Assembly: GCA_900770405.1 (NCBI GenBank)
Contig: CAAGKL010000248.1
Location: 1-12,515 of the forward strand
DNA from: Clostridia bacterium
GTDB taxonomy: Bacteria > Bacillota > Clostridia > UBA1381
DNA length: 12,515 bases
Reading direction: 5' to 3'
How positions within the stretch are numbered: the stretch's first letter is position 1; each line of letters begins with the position of its first letter. Made by a program: the position numbers and the translations under genes. Positions 1-6,712 of this stretch are shown here, one piece after another. The notes under the pieces are model-generated. The model did not search any database. It was not told where the DNA came from and saw nothing but the letters and a program-made list of their open reading frames with translations.

Positions 1-18
1 GGCGGTTTTGCGAGACAT
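1..18 (-). CDS. Start of a divergent gene (first six codons only)
   Basis: Reading leftward from 18, the sequence gives an ATG start and the residues MSRKTA before the window ends. A Shine-Dalgarno-like AAAGGA (minus strand, about 26-31) lies at a suitable distance upstream, and a good leftward promoter (48-76) precedes it. These signals support a real gene start, but six codons do not identify the product. The opening residues resemble the start of some NusB proteins, which is too little to make that call. Confidence 0.5.
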
Positions 19-47
19 AAAATCATTCCTTTGGTATGTTTTCTACA

Positions 48-76
48 ATTATATACCAAATACGCCGAAATTTCAA
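48..76 (-). promoter_or_regulatory. Leftward sigma-A promoter of the divergent gene
   Basis: On the minus strand a TTGAAA -35 box (71-76) and a perfect TATAAT -10 box (48-53) are separated by exactly 17 bp. Transcription should begin near 41, giving a leader of about 22 nt before the ATG at 18. The -10 box overlaps one arm of an 8 bp inverted repeat (30-37 and 53-60), a possible operator. This is a prediction from sequence only. Confidence 0.7.
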
Positions 77-80
77 GAGT

Positions 81-145
81 TCATAAAATATTCATAATTA
101 ATTAATAAAAAATACATTGACAAAAGGGTGACGAGTGACTATAAT
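81..145 (+). promoter_or_regulatory. Promoter of the ctsR operon
   Basis: A consensus TTGACA (117-122) and a perfect TATAAT (140-145) are separated by 17 bp. The 35 bp upstream are almost pure A/T (81-116) and could act as an UP element. Transcription should start near 152, just before the CtsR heptads, so bound CtsR would block the polymerase. The six-out-of-six match in both boxes suggests a strong promoter held down by repression. Confidence 0.88.
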
Positions 146-155
146 ATGAATTGAA

Positions 156-178
156 AGTCAAAGAAAGTCAAGGTCAAA
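156..178 (+). promoter_or_regulatory. CtsR operator
   Basis: The known CtsR box is a direct heptad repeat, RGTCAAA-NAN-RGTCAAA. Here AGTCAAA (156-162), spacer GAA (163-165) and AGTCAAG (166-172) fit with one mismatch in the last base. A third heptad, GGTCAAA (172-178), overlaps the second by one base and abuts the ctsR ribosome binding site (GAGGTGA, 179-185). The site lies between the -10 box and the start codon of ctsR, the classic position for autoregulation. Confidence 0.88.
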
Positions 179-191
179 GAGGTGATATGAA

Positions 192-629
192 ATGGGAATA
201 TCGGACAGGATTGAGGCTTTCATATGTGAGCTTACAAAGGCGGATGACGGTTGGGTGGAGCTCGGCAGAAACGAGCTCGCCGGAATTTTCAACTGTGTTC
301 CGTCACAGATAAATTATGTTATTTCGACGAGGTTTACGCCTGAAAAGGGCTACGCGGTCGAATCGCGGCGCGGGGGCGGCGGCTTTATCAAGATAAGGCG
401 CGTATCGCAGAACGCCGGCGAGGTGATTGCGGGAATTTCGGACGAGGTGAGCGCAGAGGAGGTAAAAAACGTTGTCGGTATGTGTGTGACGGGCGGCGTG
501 ATTGACCAAAGGTCGGCGAGACTGATTATGACCGCAGCGTGTGAGCGTGAGATAGAGACGGGCAAAAATGCGGGACGCATAAGAGCATCGTTACTTAAGA
601 ATATGCTCGCCGAAGCCGTTAAATTCTGA
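192..629 (+). CDS. ctsR: Transcriptional repressor CtsR
   Basis: CtsR is the dimeric winged-helix repressor of class III heat-shock genes (clpC, clpP, clpE and its own operon) in Firmicutes. The protein has 145 residues, close to the usual 150 or so. The DNA-binding domain is very well conserved: the recognition region near residues 33-47 (FNCVPSQINYVISTR), then the wing with RGGGG at 60-64. In Bacillus/Geobacillus CtsR this glycine loop is the heat sensor, and the adjacent arginine (here R60) is a McsB phosphorylation target. The C-terminal half (about 75-145) is the helical dimerisation domain. The ATG at 192 follows GAGGTGA by six bases. The gene is first in the operon and sits directly under a CtsR operator, so it should repress itself. 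Confidence 0.96.
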   Translation: MGISDRIEAFICELTKADDGWVELGRNELAGIFNCVPSQINYVISTRFTPEKGYAVESRRGGGGFIKIRRVSQNAGEVIAGISDEVSAEEVKNVVGMCVTGGVIDQRSARLIMTAACEREIETGKNAGRIRASLLKNMLAEAVKF

Positions 630-694
630 CACGAAAAATCTGCGGCGCAACTATGGTTTGTACTGCCGGAGGGCAACTGAAAGGGAGGATTAAT

Positions 695-1042
695 ATGTAC
701 GATTTATTTTCTGATTTTTTTGACGGATTTGATTTGTTCCCGGTCTACCGGGAGGAGGCTGTATGTCCGAAATGCGGCAGAAGCCTGACGGAATTCCGTA
801 AGACGGGCAAGCTCGGGTGCGCCGAGTGCTATGCGACCTTTGAAAAGCCGCTCGAGACGACGCTCAGGCAAATTCACGCGAGCAGCTCGCACAAGGGCAA
901 AATTCCGGTAAATCAGGGCTCGGGCATTGCGAAAAAGCGCAGGATTGAAGAAATCAAGCAAAAAATTGCCCGCGCGGTCGCGAATGAGGATTATGAAACC
1001 GCGGCGGCGCTGCACAAGGAGCTCAAAGGACTTGACGGCTGA
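695..1042 (+). CDS. mcsA: McsA, short form (activator of the McsB arginine kinase)
   Basis: McsA is a zinc-binding partner that activates McsB and modulates CtsR. I chose the ATG at 695 because GGGAGGA (683-689) sits five bases upstream; an in-frame ATG at 653 has no ribosome binding site and would add 14 residues unlike the family. The resulting 115-residue protein has one four-cysteine zinc site (C24, C27, C42, C45, in CPKC and CAEC), the conserved HKGKIP segment at about 66-71, and a C-terminal UVR-type coiled coil (about 82-113). Bacillus McsA is about 185 residues and has an additional N-terminal zinc module of about 50 residues; that module is missing here. The gap of 65 bp after ctsR is too short to hide it. 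The gene lies between ctsR and mcsB, which supports the assignment. Confidence 0.9.
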   Translation: MYDLFSDFFDGFDLFPVYREEAVCPKCGRSLTEFRKTGKLGCAECYATFEKPLETTLRQIHASSSHKGKIPVNQGSGIAKKRRIEEIKQKIARAVANEDYETAAALHKELKGLDG

Positions 1043-1057
1043 TAAGGAGGGTTTGGT

Positions 1058-2068
1058 ATGATTTGGTATAAAAAGCATTGCGAAGATGATATAATAGTAA
1101 GTACGAGGGTTCGCCTGGCGCGAAATCTTGCCGACTATCCTTTCCCAAATGTGCTTGGTGCGGATGCGGCGAAAAAGGCAAAGCAGGAGATTTTTGACGC
1201 CGTGGATAAGGAAAAGAGCTTTTTCGGAGACAGTATGAGAAGGCTTGAAATGGTGGATTTGAGCGCGCCGGAGCGCCGTGCGCTGGTCGAAAAGCACCTG
1301 ATAAGCGCGGAGCTTGCCGACAAAAATGTTGGCTGCGCGCTGATAAATTCCGAAGATGAGCTGTCGATAATGCTTATGGAGGAGGATCACATAAGAATCC
1401 AGGTTATAACCGGCGGCTTTGCGATACATCAGGCGTACGACGCGGCGCAAGGCGCGGACGATGCGCTCGAGCGGCATTTAAGCTACGCGTTTTCCGAGAA
1501 ATTCGGTTACCTGACTGCGTGCCCGACAAACACCGGCACGGGCTTGCGTGCGTCGGTTATGATGCACCTGCCGGCGCTGGAAATGACGGGCAATATCGGC
1601 AGAGTAATCGAGTCGGCGTCAAGGCTCGGGCTGACCGTGCGCGGACTGTACGGCGAGGGCTCGAAGGCGTACGGCTCGCTCTATCAGCTGTCGAACCAGG
1701 TGACGCTCGGCTTTTCGGAGGAGGAAATCCTCGCGAAGGTCGAGAATATCGCCAACCAGATCAAAAAGCACGAGCAGGACGCGCGTGCATCGATAGAGCA
1801 CGACGACCGCGCGGCGGACAGATTCTGGCGCAGCTTCGGCACGCTTAAATATGCCCGTTCGCTGAGCTCGGGCGAGGCAAAATCGCTTTTGTCCGACTAT
1901 ATCACGGCGCGGGCGCTGGGGATAATCGACGAGAAAATCAAGGTCGAGCCGGTCGAGCTTATGGTTCTGACCGAGCCGGCGCATATACAACAGATGGCAT
2001 CGGGCGCGGAGCTGACGCCCGAGCAGAGGGATAAAAAGAGAGCAGAGCTCATCAGGAGCTCGATTTAA
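1058..2068 (+). CDS. mcsB: Protein arginine kinase McsB
   Basis: McsB transfers phosphate from ATP to arginine side chains, marking misfolded proteins and inactivating CtsR. It belongs to the phosphagen (guanido) kinase fold. Visible family motifs are STRVRLARN (15-23), the EEDHIRIQ segment (108-115), CPTNTGTGLRAS around C155, GLYGEGSKAYGSLYQLSNQ (197-214), and near the C terminus RDKKRA (324-329). This last matches the RDXXRA motif that forms the allosteric phosphoarginine-binding pocket, so self-stimulation by phosphoarginine is probably kept. The length of 336 residues is slightly below the roughly 350-363 of Bacillus homologues. The start follows AAGGAGG (1044-1050). The gene lies 15 bp after mcsA and 21 bp before clpC, so the three genes are surely co-transcribed. 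Confidence 0.96.
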   Translation: MIWYKKHCEDDIIVSTRVRLARNLADYPFPNVLGADAAKKAKQEIFDAVDKEKSFFGDSMRRLEMVDLSAPERRALVEKHLISAELADKNVGCALINSEDELSIMLMEEDHIRIQVITGGFAIHQAYDAAQGADDALERHLSYAFSEKFGYLTACPTNTGTGLRASVMMHLPALEMTGNIGRVIESASRLGLTVRGLYGEGSKAYGSLYQLSNQVTLGFSEEEILAKVENIANQIKKHEQDARASIEHDDRAADRFWRSFGTLKYARSLSSGEAKSLLSDYITARALGIIDEKIKVEPVELMVLTEPAHIQQMASGAELTPEQRDKKRAELIRSSI

Positions 2069-2089
2069 TAATGAAAGAAGGTATGACTT

Positions 2090-4555
2090 ATGACATTTTC
2101 TAATTTTTCTGAAAAAGCACGCGAGGCGATAAGAAATTCACACGATGTTGCCTGCGAGCTGGGTCACGGATATATAGGCAGCGAGCATTTGCTGCTGGGA
2201 ATAATGAAAGCGGAGGGCGCACAGGGCGCAAAGCTTCTGGAGGACAGGGGCGTCACCTATGAGCGTGCGCTCGAGAGAATACGCGCGATGATCGGCAGCG
2301 GCGAGAGCATTTCGCCGGAGTGCGAGCTGGCGCTGACGCCGAGGTCGAAGAGAATACTCGAGATGGCGGCTATGGAGGCGCGACGGCTCGGACTCGGATT
2401 CATCGGCACGGAGCATATTATGGCGGCGATTGCGCGCGACGGCGACGGCGTTGCGGCACAGGTGCTGGCGGGGTTCGGCGTGAATATGAGCAGCCTTTAC
2501 CAGGAGCTCGTGTCGCAGATGTCGGGCGACGCGGCGGCATTTTCCGCGCCGTCGGGCGGCAAAAAGCAGCAGGCGAAGGGTGCGAAAACACCGACGCTTG
2601 ACCAGTTCGGCACAGACCTTACCGCTCAGGCACGCGAGGGCAAATTCGACCCGGTTATCGGCAGAGACAAGGAGATTGCGAGAGTTTTGCAGATACTGTC
2701 GCGGCGTACGAAGAATAACCCTTGTTTAATCGGTGAGCCGGGCGTCGGTAAAACCGCAGTGGCGGAGGGGCTGGCGCAGAAAATCGCCGACGGCGATGTG
2801 CCGGAAATACTGAAGGATAAACGGCTTGTGTCGGTTGACCTGTCCTCGATGGTTGCGGGCGCAAAGTACCGCGGCGAATTTGAGGAAAGGCTTAAAAAGG
2901 CGGTTGAGGAGGTCGTGAATGCCGGCAATGTAATTTTGTTCATCGACGAGATTCATACAATAGTCGGCGCGGGCTCGGCAGAGGGCGCGATTGATGCCTC
3001 GAATATACTGAAGCCGTCGCTGGCGAGGGGCGAGATACAGCTCATCGGCGCGACAACCGTCAACGAGTACAGAAAATATATCGAAAAGGACGCGGCGCTC
3101 GAACGCAGATTTCAGCCTGTGACGGTCGGCGAACCGACGGTTGAGGAAACGGTTAAAATTCTGCACGGGCTGCGCGACAGATACGAGGCGCACCACAGCG
3201 TGAAGATTACCGACGAGGCGCTTGAGGCGGCGGCAAAGCTGTCGCAGCGCTATATTACGGACAGATTTCTGCCCGATAAGGCGATTGACCTTGTCGATGA
3301 GGCGGCGTCGAAAAAGAGGCTGTCCACGATGACAGCGCCGGACGACGTGAAGGAGCTTGAGAAGGAGCTCGAGAAAATCACGGTCGAAAAGCAGGCGGCG
3401 ATTGTGGCGCAGGACTTTGAAAAGGCGGCGGAGCTCAGAGATAAGGAAAAGTCGATAAAGGACAAAATGGACGAGAGCAAGTCGGCGTGGAAGGAGGGCA
3501 CGAGCTCGAATGAGCAGACTGTCACCGGCGAGGATATTGCCGATATTGTGTCCGGCTGGACGAACATTCCGGTAAAGCGCCTTGCGGAGGAGGAGTCGGA
3601 GCGGCTCAAAAACCTCGAAAAGACGCTGCACGCACGAGTTATCGGTCAAGACGAGGCGGTCAGCGCCGTCGCAAGGGCGATCCGCCGCGGCAGAGCGGGG
3701 CTCAAGGACCCGAAGCGTCCTATCGGCTCGTTCATCTTCCTCGGACCTACCGGCGTCGGCAAGACCGAGCTTTCAAAGGCGCTTGCCGAGAGCATTTTCG
3801 GCGCGGAGGACGCGATAATCCGTGTCGATATGTCAGAGTATATGGAGAAGCACTCGGTGTCCAAGTTCATCGGCTCGCCTCCGGGATATGTCGGCTTTGA
3901 CGAGGGCGGACAGCTGACCGAGAAAATCCGCAAGCACCCGTATTCGGTAATCCTTTTCGATGAGATTGAAAAGGCGCACCCAGACGTGTTCAACATCTTG
4001 TTACAGGTGCTTGAGGACGGTATTCTGACCGATGCACAGGGCAGACGGGTGGATTTCCGCAACACGGTTATAATTATGACTTCGAACCTCGGCGCGAAGG
4101 AAATTTTGAACACTGGTTCAAAGCTCGGCTTTGCGAGCGGCGGCGATGATAAAAAGGACGACGCTGCAAATGAAAAAGAGGTTATAAGGAATAAGGTTAT
4201 GGAGGAGCTCAAGCGCGCATTCAAGCCGGAATTCCTTAACAGAATTGACGATATTATCGTGTTCGACAGGCTCAGCGAGGAGAATATAAAGGAGATTGCG
4301 TCGCTGATGCTCGGCGAGCTTGCAAAGAGACTTGCCGCGAATGACATCGAGGCGGACTTCAGCGATAATGCGGTTGCGGAGATTGCGAAGGAGGGCTATG
4401 ACCCGGTTTACGGAGCAAGACCGCTGCGCCGCGCTATCCAGACGAAGATTGAGGATATGCTGTCGGAGAAGATTATCGATGGCGAAATCAAACCGAAGGA
4501 TAAGGTTGAGGTTGATTTTGCTGACGGAAGCTTCTGTACACGCACAAAAGAATAA
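2090..4555 (+). CDS. clpC: ATP-dependent unfoldase ClpC (Hsp100, AAA+)
   Basis: ClpC unfolds substrates and threads them into the ClpP protease. The 821-residue protein has two Clp_N repeats (about 1-145) and a first AAA+ module with Walker A GEPGVGKT (215-222), Walker B ending in FIDE (284-287) and an arginine finger in LERRF (337-341). A middle UVR-like coiled coil follows (about 420-465), then a second AAA+ module with GPTGVGKT (552-559) and ILFDE (621-625), and a ClpP-docking LGF tripeptide (679-681). E32 and E108 sit where Bacillus ClpC uses two glutamates to read phosphoarginine, matching the McsB gene next door. The ATG follows AGAAGG (2076-2081); an out-of-frame ATG at 2083 stops after six codons. 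It is the last gene of the operon, before a terminator. The length is normal. Confidence 0.97.
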   Translation: MTFSNFSEKAREAIRNSHDVACELGHGYIGSEHLLLGIMKAEGAQGAKLLEDRGVTYERALERIRAMIGSGESISPECELALTPRSKRILEMAAMEARRLGLGFIGTEHIMAAIARDGDGVAAQVLAGFGVNMSSLYQELVSQMSGDAAAFSAPSGGKKQQAKGAKTPTLDQFGTDLTAQAREGKFDPVIGRDKEIARVLQILSRRTKNNPCLIGEPGVGKTAVAEGLAQKIADGDVPEILKDKRLVSVDLSSMVAGAKYRGEFEERLKKAVEEVVNAGNVILFIDEIHTIVGAGSAEGAIDASNILKPSLARGEIQLIGATTVNEYRKYIEKDAALERRFQPVTVGEPTVEETVKILHGLRDRYEAHHSVKITDEALEAAAKLSQRYITDRFLPDKAIDLVDEAASKKRLSTMTAPDDVKELEKELEKITVEKQAAIVAQDFEKAAELRDKEKSIKDKMDESKSAWKEGTSSNEQTVTGEDIADIVSGWTNIPVKRLAEEESERLKNLEKTLHARVIGQDEAVSAVARAIRRGRAGLKDPKRPIGSFIFLGPTGVGKTELSKALAESIFGAEDAIIRVDMSEYMEKHSVSKFIGSPPGYVGFDEGGQLTEKIRKHPYSVILFDEIEKAHPDVFNILLQVLEDGILTDAQGRRVDFRNTVIIMTSNLGAKEILNTGSKLGFASGGDDKKDDAANEKEVIRNKVMEELKRAFKPEFLNRIDDIIVFDRLSEENIKEIASLMLGELAKRLAANDIEADFSDNAVAEIAKEGYDPVYGARPLRRAIQTKIEDMLSEKIIDGEIKPKDKVEVDFADGSFCTRTKE

Positions 4556-4562
4556 ACCAAAG

Positions 4563-4596
4563 GGAGCTGCGGGAGTTTGCCGCGGCTTCTTTTTTT
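4563..4596 (+). terminator. Intrinsic terminator of the ctsR-clpC operon
   Basis: A 10 bp stem (4563-4572 with 4580-4589, including two G-T pairs) with a 7 nt loop is followed by seven T (4590-4596). It begins eight bases after the clpC stop codon, so it separates the heat-shock operon from the decarboxylase operon. Confidence 0.9.
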
Positions 4597-4663
4597 ATGC
4601 AAGCTATACAAAAACGCTGAAAAAATTCGTCGTAATTTTTTTGGTAATATTTTGACAAAGTCA

Positions 4664-4692
4664 TTGAAAAATTTTGTATCTTATTATATAAT
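4664..4692 (+). promoter_or_regulatory. Promoter of the mmd operon
   Basis: TTGAAA (4664-4669) and TATAAT (4687-4692) are 17 bp apart, five of six and six of six consensus matches. A consensus TTGACA at 4652-4657 lies just upstream but has no -10 box at a suitable distance. Transcription should start near 4699, giving a leader of about 50 nt. An A/T-rich hairpin (4695-4729) fills most of that leader, ahead of the ribosome binding site GGAGGT (4738-4743). Confidence 0.8.
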
Positions 4693-4749
4693 GTAAAATG
4701 AGGAAAAATTGAAGATTTTTTTTCATTTTGTATAAACGGAGGTAATAAA

Positions 4750-6300
4750 ATGGGAACAGTTGAGAAGCTGACCGAGTTGCAGAACCGCAGAGCACAGATA
4801 GAAAAGCTCGGCGGTGATGACAAGGTTAAAAAGCAGCACGAAGCCGGAAAAAAGACCTGCCGCGAGAGAATTGCAGCGCTTTTGGACGACGGAAGCTTTG
4901 TGGAAACAGACGCGTTTGTCGAGCATAGATGCACCAATTTCAATATGGCACAGACAAAGGCGCCCGCGGAGGGGGTTGTGACCGGCTACGGCACGGTTGA
5001 CGGCAGACTTGTGTTTGTATATGCGCAGGATTTCACCGTAATCGGCGGCTCTCTCGGCGAGATGCACGCGAAGAAAATCTGCAAGGTTATGGATATGGCG
5101 GTTAAGATGGGCGCACCGATTATCGCGATGAACGATTCGGGCGGCGCGAGAATCCAGGAGGGAATTGCGGCTCTTGCCGGCTTCGGCGAGATTTTCGCGA
5201 GAAGCACGCTTGCATCGGGCGTAGTTCCGCAGATTTCCGTTATAATGGGTCCTTGCGCGGGCGGTGCGGTTTACGCACCGGCGCTTTCCGACTTCACCTT
5301 TATGGTCAAGGGGACAAGCCAGATGTTTATTACCGGTCCGGCTGTCATAAAGTCGGTTACCGGCGAGGACGTTACGATGGAGGAGCTTGGCGGTGCCGAT
5401 GCTCAGGCGCAGAAGAGTGGCAACGCGCATTTTGTTGCCGAAAATGACGATGAGTGCCTTGCGATGGTAAGACAGCTCATCTCCTACCTGCCCGCAAATA
5501 ACCTCGAGGACGCGCCCTATGATATGCCCGCGGACAACATCAACCGTCTGTCGGAGAAGCTGACGACAATCGTTCCTGACAGTGCGGACAAGGCATATGA
5601 CGTTAAAGAGGTCATCGCAGAAATCGTGGACGCAGGCTCGTTCTTTGAGGTGTCGAAGGATTTCGCGAAGAATATCGTTACCGGCTTTGCACGCTTAAAC
5701 GGCGCATCGGTCGGCATTGTTGCCAACCAGTCGGCTTACTGCGCAGGTGCGCTCGACTGCGACGCGTCGGATAAGGCGGCAAGATTTGTGCGTTTTTTGG
5801 ACGGCTTTAATATCCCGGTTGTGACCTTCACCGATGTTCCCGGCTATCTGCCCGGCGCGGGTGAGGAGTACAAGGGCATTGTCCGCCACGGCGCAAAGCT
5901 TTTGTACGCATTCTCGGAGGCGACCGTTCCCAAGGTGAACGTTATTATAAGGAAGGCTTACGGCGGCGCGTATATTGCAATGAACTCAAAGCACCTCGGT
6001 GCGGACGCGGTGTTCGCATGGCCGACGGCTGAGATTGCGGTTATGGGTCCCGAGGGCGCGGCGAATATCATCTTCAAGAAGGATATTGCCGAGAGCAGCG
6101 ACCCGATTTCCAAGCGTGCCGAGATGATCGAGACGTACCGCGAAAGCTTTGCAAACCCCTACGAGGCGGCAAAGCTCGGCTATGTTGACGATGTAATCGA
6201 GCCGGATTCGACGAGACCGAGAATTATCGCGGCTCTTGAAATGCTCGCGTCAAAGCGTGATTCGCTGCCGGCTAAAAAGCACGGCAATATGCCGCTTTAA
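4750..6300 (+). CDS. mmdA: Methylmalonyl-CoA decarboxylase/transcarboxylase alpha (carboxyltransferase) subunit
   Basis: This is an acyl-CoA carboxyltransferase of 516 residues, the usual size. It moves the carboxyl group between methylmalonyl-CoA and biotin. The N-terminal crotonase-like half holds the CoA-side oxyanion loop (DSGGARIQEG, 129-138, and GPCAGGAVY, 167-175). The C-terminal half holds TDVPGYLPG (361-369), the biotin-side loop RKAYGGAY (401-408) and VMGPEGAAN (431-439). The tail PAKKHGNMP (507-515) is typical, as I recall the family, of MmdA and the Propionibacterium 12S transcarboxylase subunit, as opposed to ATP-dependent propionyl-CoA carboxylase. Glutaconyl-CoA decarboxylase alpha is longer. 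The downstream carrier and membrane subunits, with no biotin carboxylase, support a Na+-pump decarboxylase or a transcarboxylase. Exact substrate specificity is inferred. Confidence 0.93.
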   Translation: MGTVEKLTELQNRRAQIEKLGGDDKVKKQHEAGKKTCRERIAALLDDGSFVETDAFVEHRCTNFNMAQTKAPAEGVVTGYGTVDGRLVFVYAQDFTVIGGSLGEMHAKKICKVMDMAVKMGAPIIAMNDSGGARIQEGIAALAGFGEIFARSTLASGVVPQISVIMGPCAGGAVYAPALSDFTFMVKGTSQMFITGPAVIKSVTGEDVTMEELGGADAQAQKSGNAHFVAENDDECLAMVRQLISYLPANNLEDAPYDMPADNINRLSEKLTTIVPDSADKAYDVKEVIAEIVDAGSFFEVSKDFAKNIVTGFARLNGASVGIVANQSAYCAGALDCDASDKAARFVRFLDGFNIPVVTFTDVPGYLPGAGEEYKGIVRHGAKLLYAFSEATVPKVNVIIRKAYGGAYIAMNSKHLGADAVFAWPTAEIAVMGPEGAANIIFKKDIAESSDPISKRAEMIETYRESFANPYEAAKLGYVDDVIEPDSTRPRIIAALEMLASKRDSLPAKKHGNMPL

Positions 6301-6324
6301 AGCATAAGTGAAAGGAAGGATTTT

Positions 6325-6681
6325 ATGAGCTTACAGGAAGCGCTCGCAACGGGCGGCGAAACCACGGCGCTGGGACTTTGTATAGTCTTTTTGGTGCTGA
6401 TAATACTTATGCTTGTGCTGAAGGTTATGGAAAAGATTTTCTATAAAAAGGATAAAGGCGCACCTGCGGCAGCGCCCGCGCCCGCGCCTGCACCTGCTGC
6501 GGCAGCACCGGCAGCGCCGGCGGACGATGCCGAGCTGATTGCGGTTCTGACGGCGGCGGTTGCGGCAAGCCTGAACACGTCGACGTATAATTTGAAAATC
6601 AAGTCCTACAGACGCGTGGGCACAAGCTCTCCCGCATGGCGGAGAGCCGGAATAAACGATACGATAAACACAAGATTTTAA
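6325..6681 (+). CDS. mmdD: Decarboxylase delta/gamma subunit (OadG/MmdD family membrane anchor)
   Basis: This small protein of 118 residues has one N-terminal transmembrane helix (about 15-36), a flexible Ala/Pro linker (about 46-66) and a C-terminal segment ending in SSPAWRRAG (101-109). In this family it anchors the carboxyltransferase and biotin carrier to the membrane pump and stabilises the complex. The C-terminal segment resembles what is a separate small epsilon subunit (MmdE) in Veillonella, as I recall, so the one protein may do both jobs; no separate mmdE is seen. The start follows a clear AAGGAAGGA. It lies 24 bp after mmdA. The assignment rests on topology, linker, tail motif and operon position. 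Confidence 0.88.
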   Translation: MSLQEALATGGETTALGLCIVFLVLIILMLVLKVMEKIFYKKDKGAPAAAPAPAPAPAAAAPAAPADDAELIAVLTAAVAASLNTSTYNLKIKSYRRVGTSSPAWRRAGINDTINTRF

Positions 6682-6683
6682 TT

Positions 6684-6696
6684 GTGCCCAGGGCAC
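6684..6696. repeat. Short perfect dyad between mmdD and mmdC
   Basis: GTGCCC and GGGCAC flank a single A. As RNA it would form only a four-pair hairpin with a five-base loop, just upstream of the mmdC ribosome binding site (AAAGGA, about 6700). No T-run follows, so it is not a terminator. It could modulate mmdC translation or mRNA stability, or be chance. Confidence 0.35.
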
Positions 6697-6712
6697 GGAA
6701 AGGAATATTGAA

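Noticed and set aside
653..694. An upstream in-frame ATG for mcsA
   Set aside because: It has no ribosome binding site and the extra 14 residues do not resemble McsA, while the ATG at 695 follows GGGAGGA at ideal distance.
2726..3649. A 307-codon open frame on the minus strand inside clpC
   Set aside because: It lies wholly antisense to a clear clpC, has an Arg/Leu-rich composition typical of a shadow of GC-rich codons, and shows no motif or promoter.
4652..4663. TTGACA upstream of mmdA as the -35 box, or the overlapping TGAC-AAA-GTCA as a CtsR box
   Set aside because: There is no -10 box 16-19 bp downstream of this TTGACA, while TTGAAA at 4664 pairs exactly with TATAAT. Only one weak heptad is present, not the direct repeat that CtsR needs.
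4750..6300. Reading MmdA as the beta subunit of an ATP-dependent propionyl-CoA carboxylase
   Set aside because: No biotin carboxylase is present, and the neighbours are OadG, a small carrier and OadB, which define the Na+-pump family. The C-terminal tail also fits MmdA/12S.
6468..6525. Ala/Pro-coding low-complexity tract in mmdD as a DNA repeat element
   Set aside because: The codons vary and there is no regular DNA unit. It is an ordinary flexible linker.
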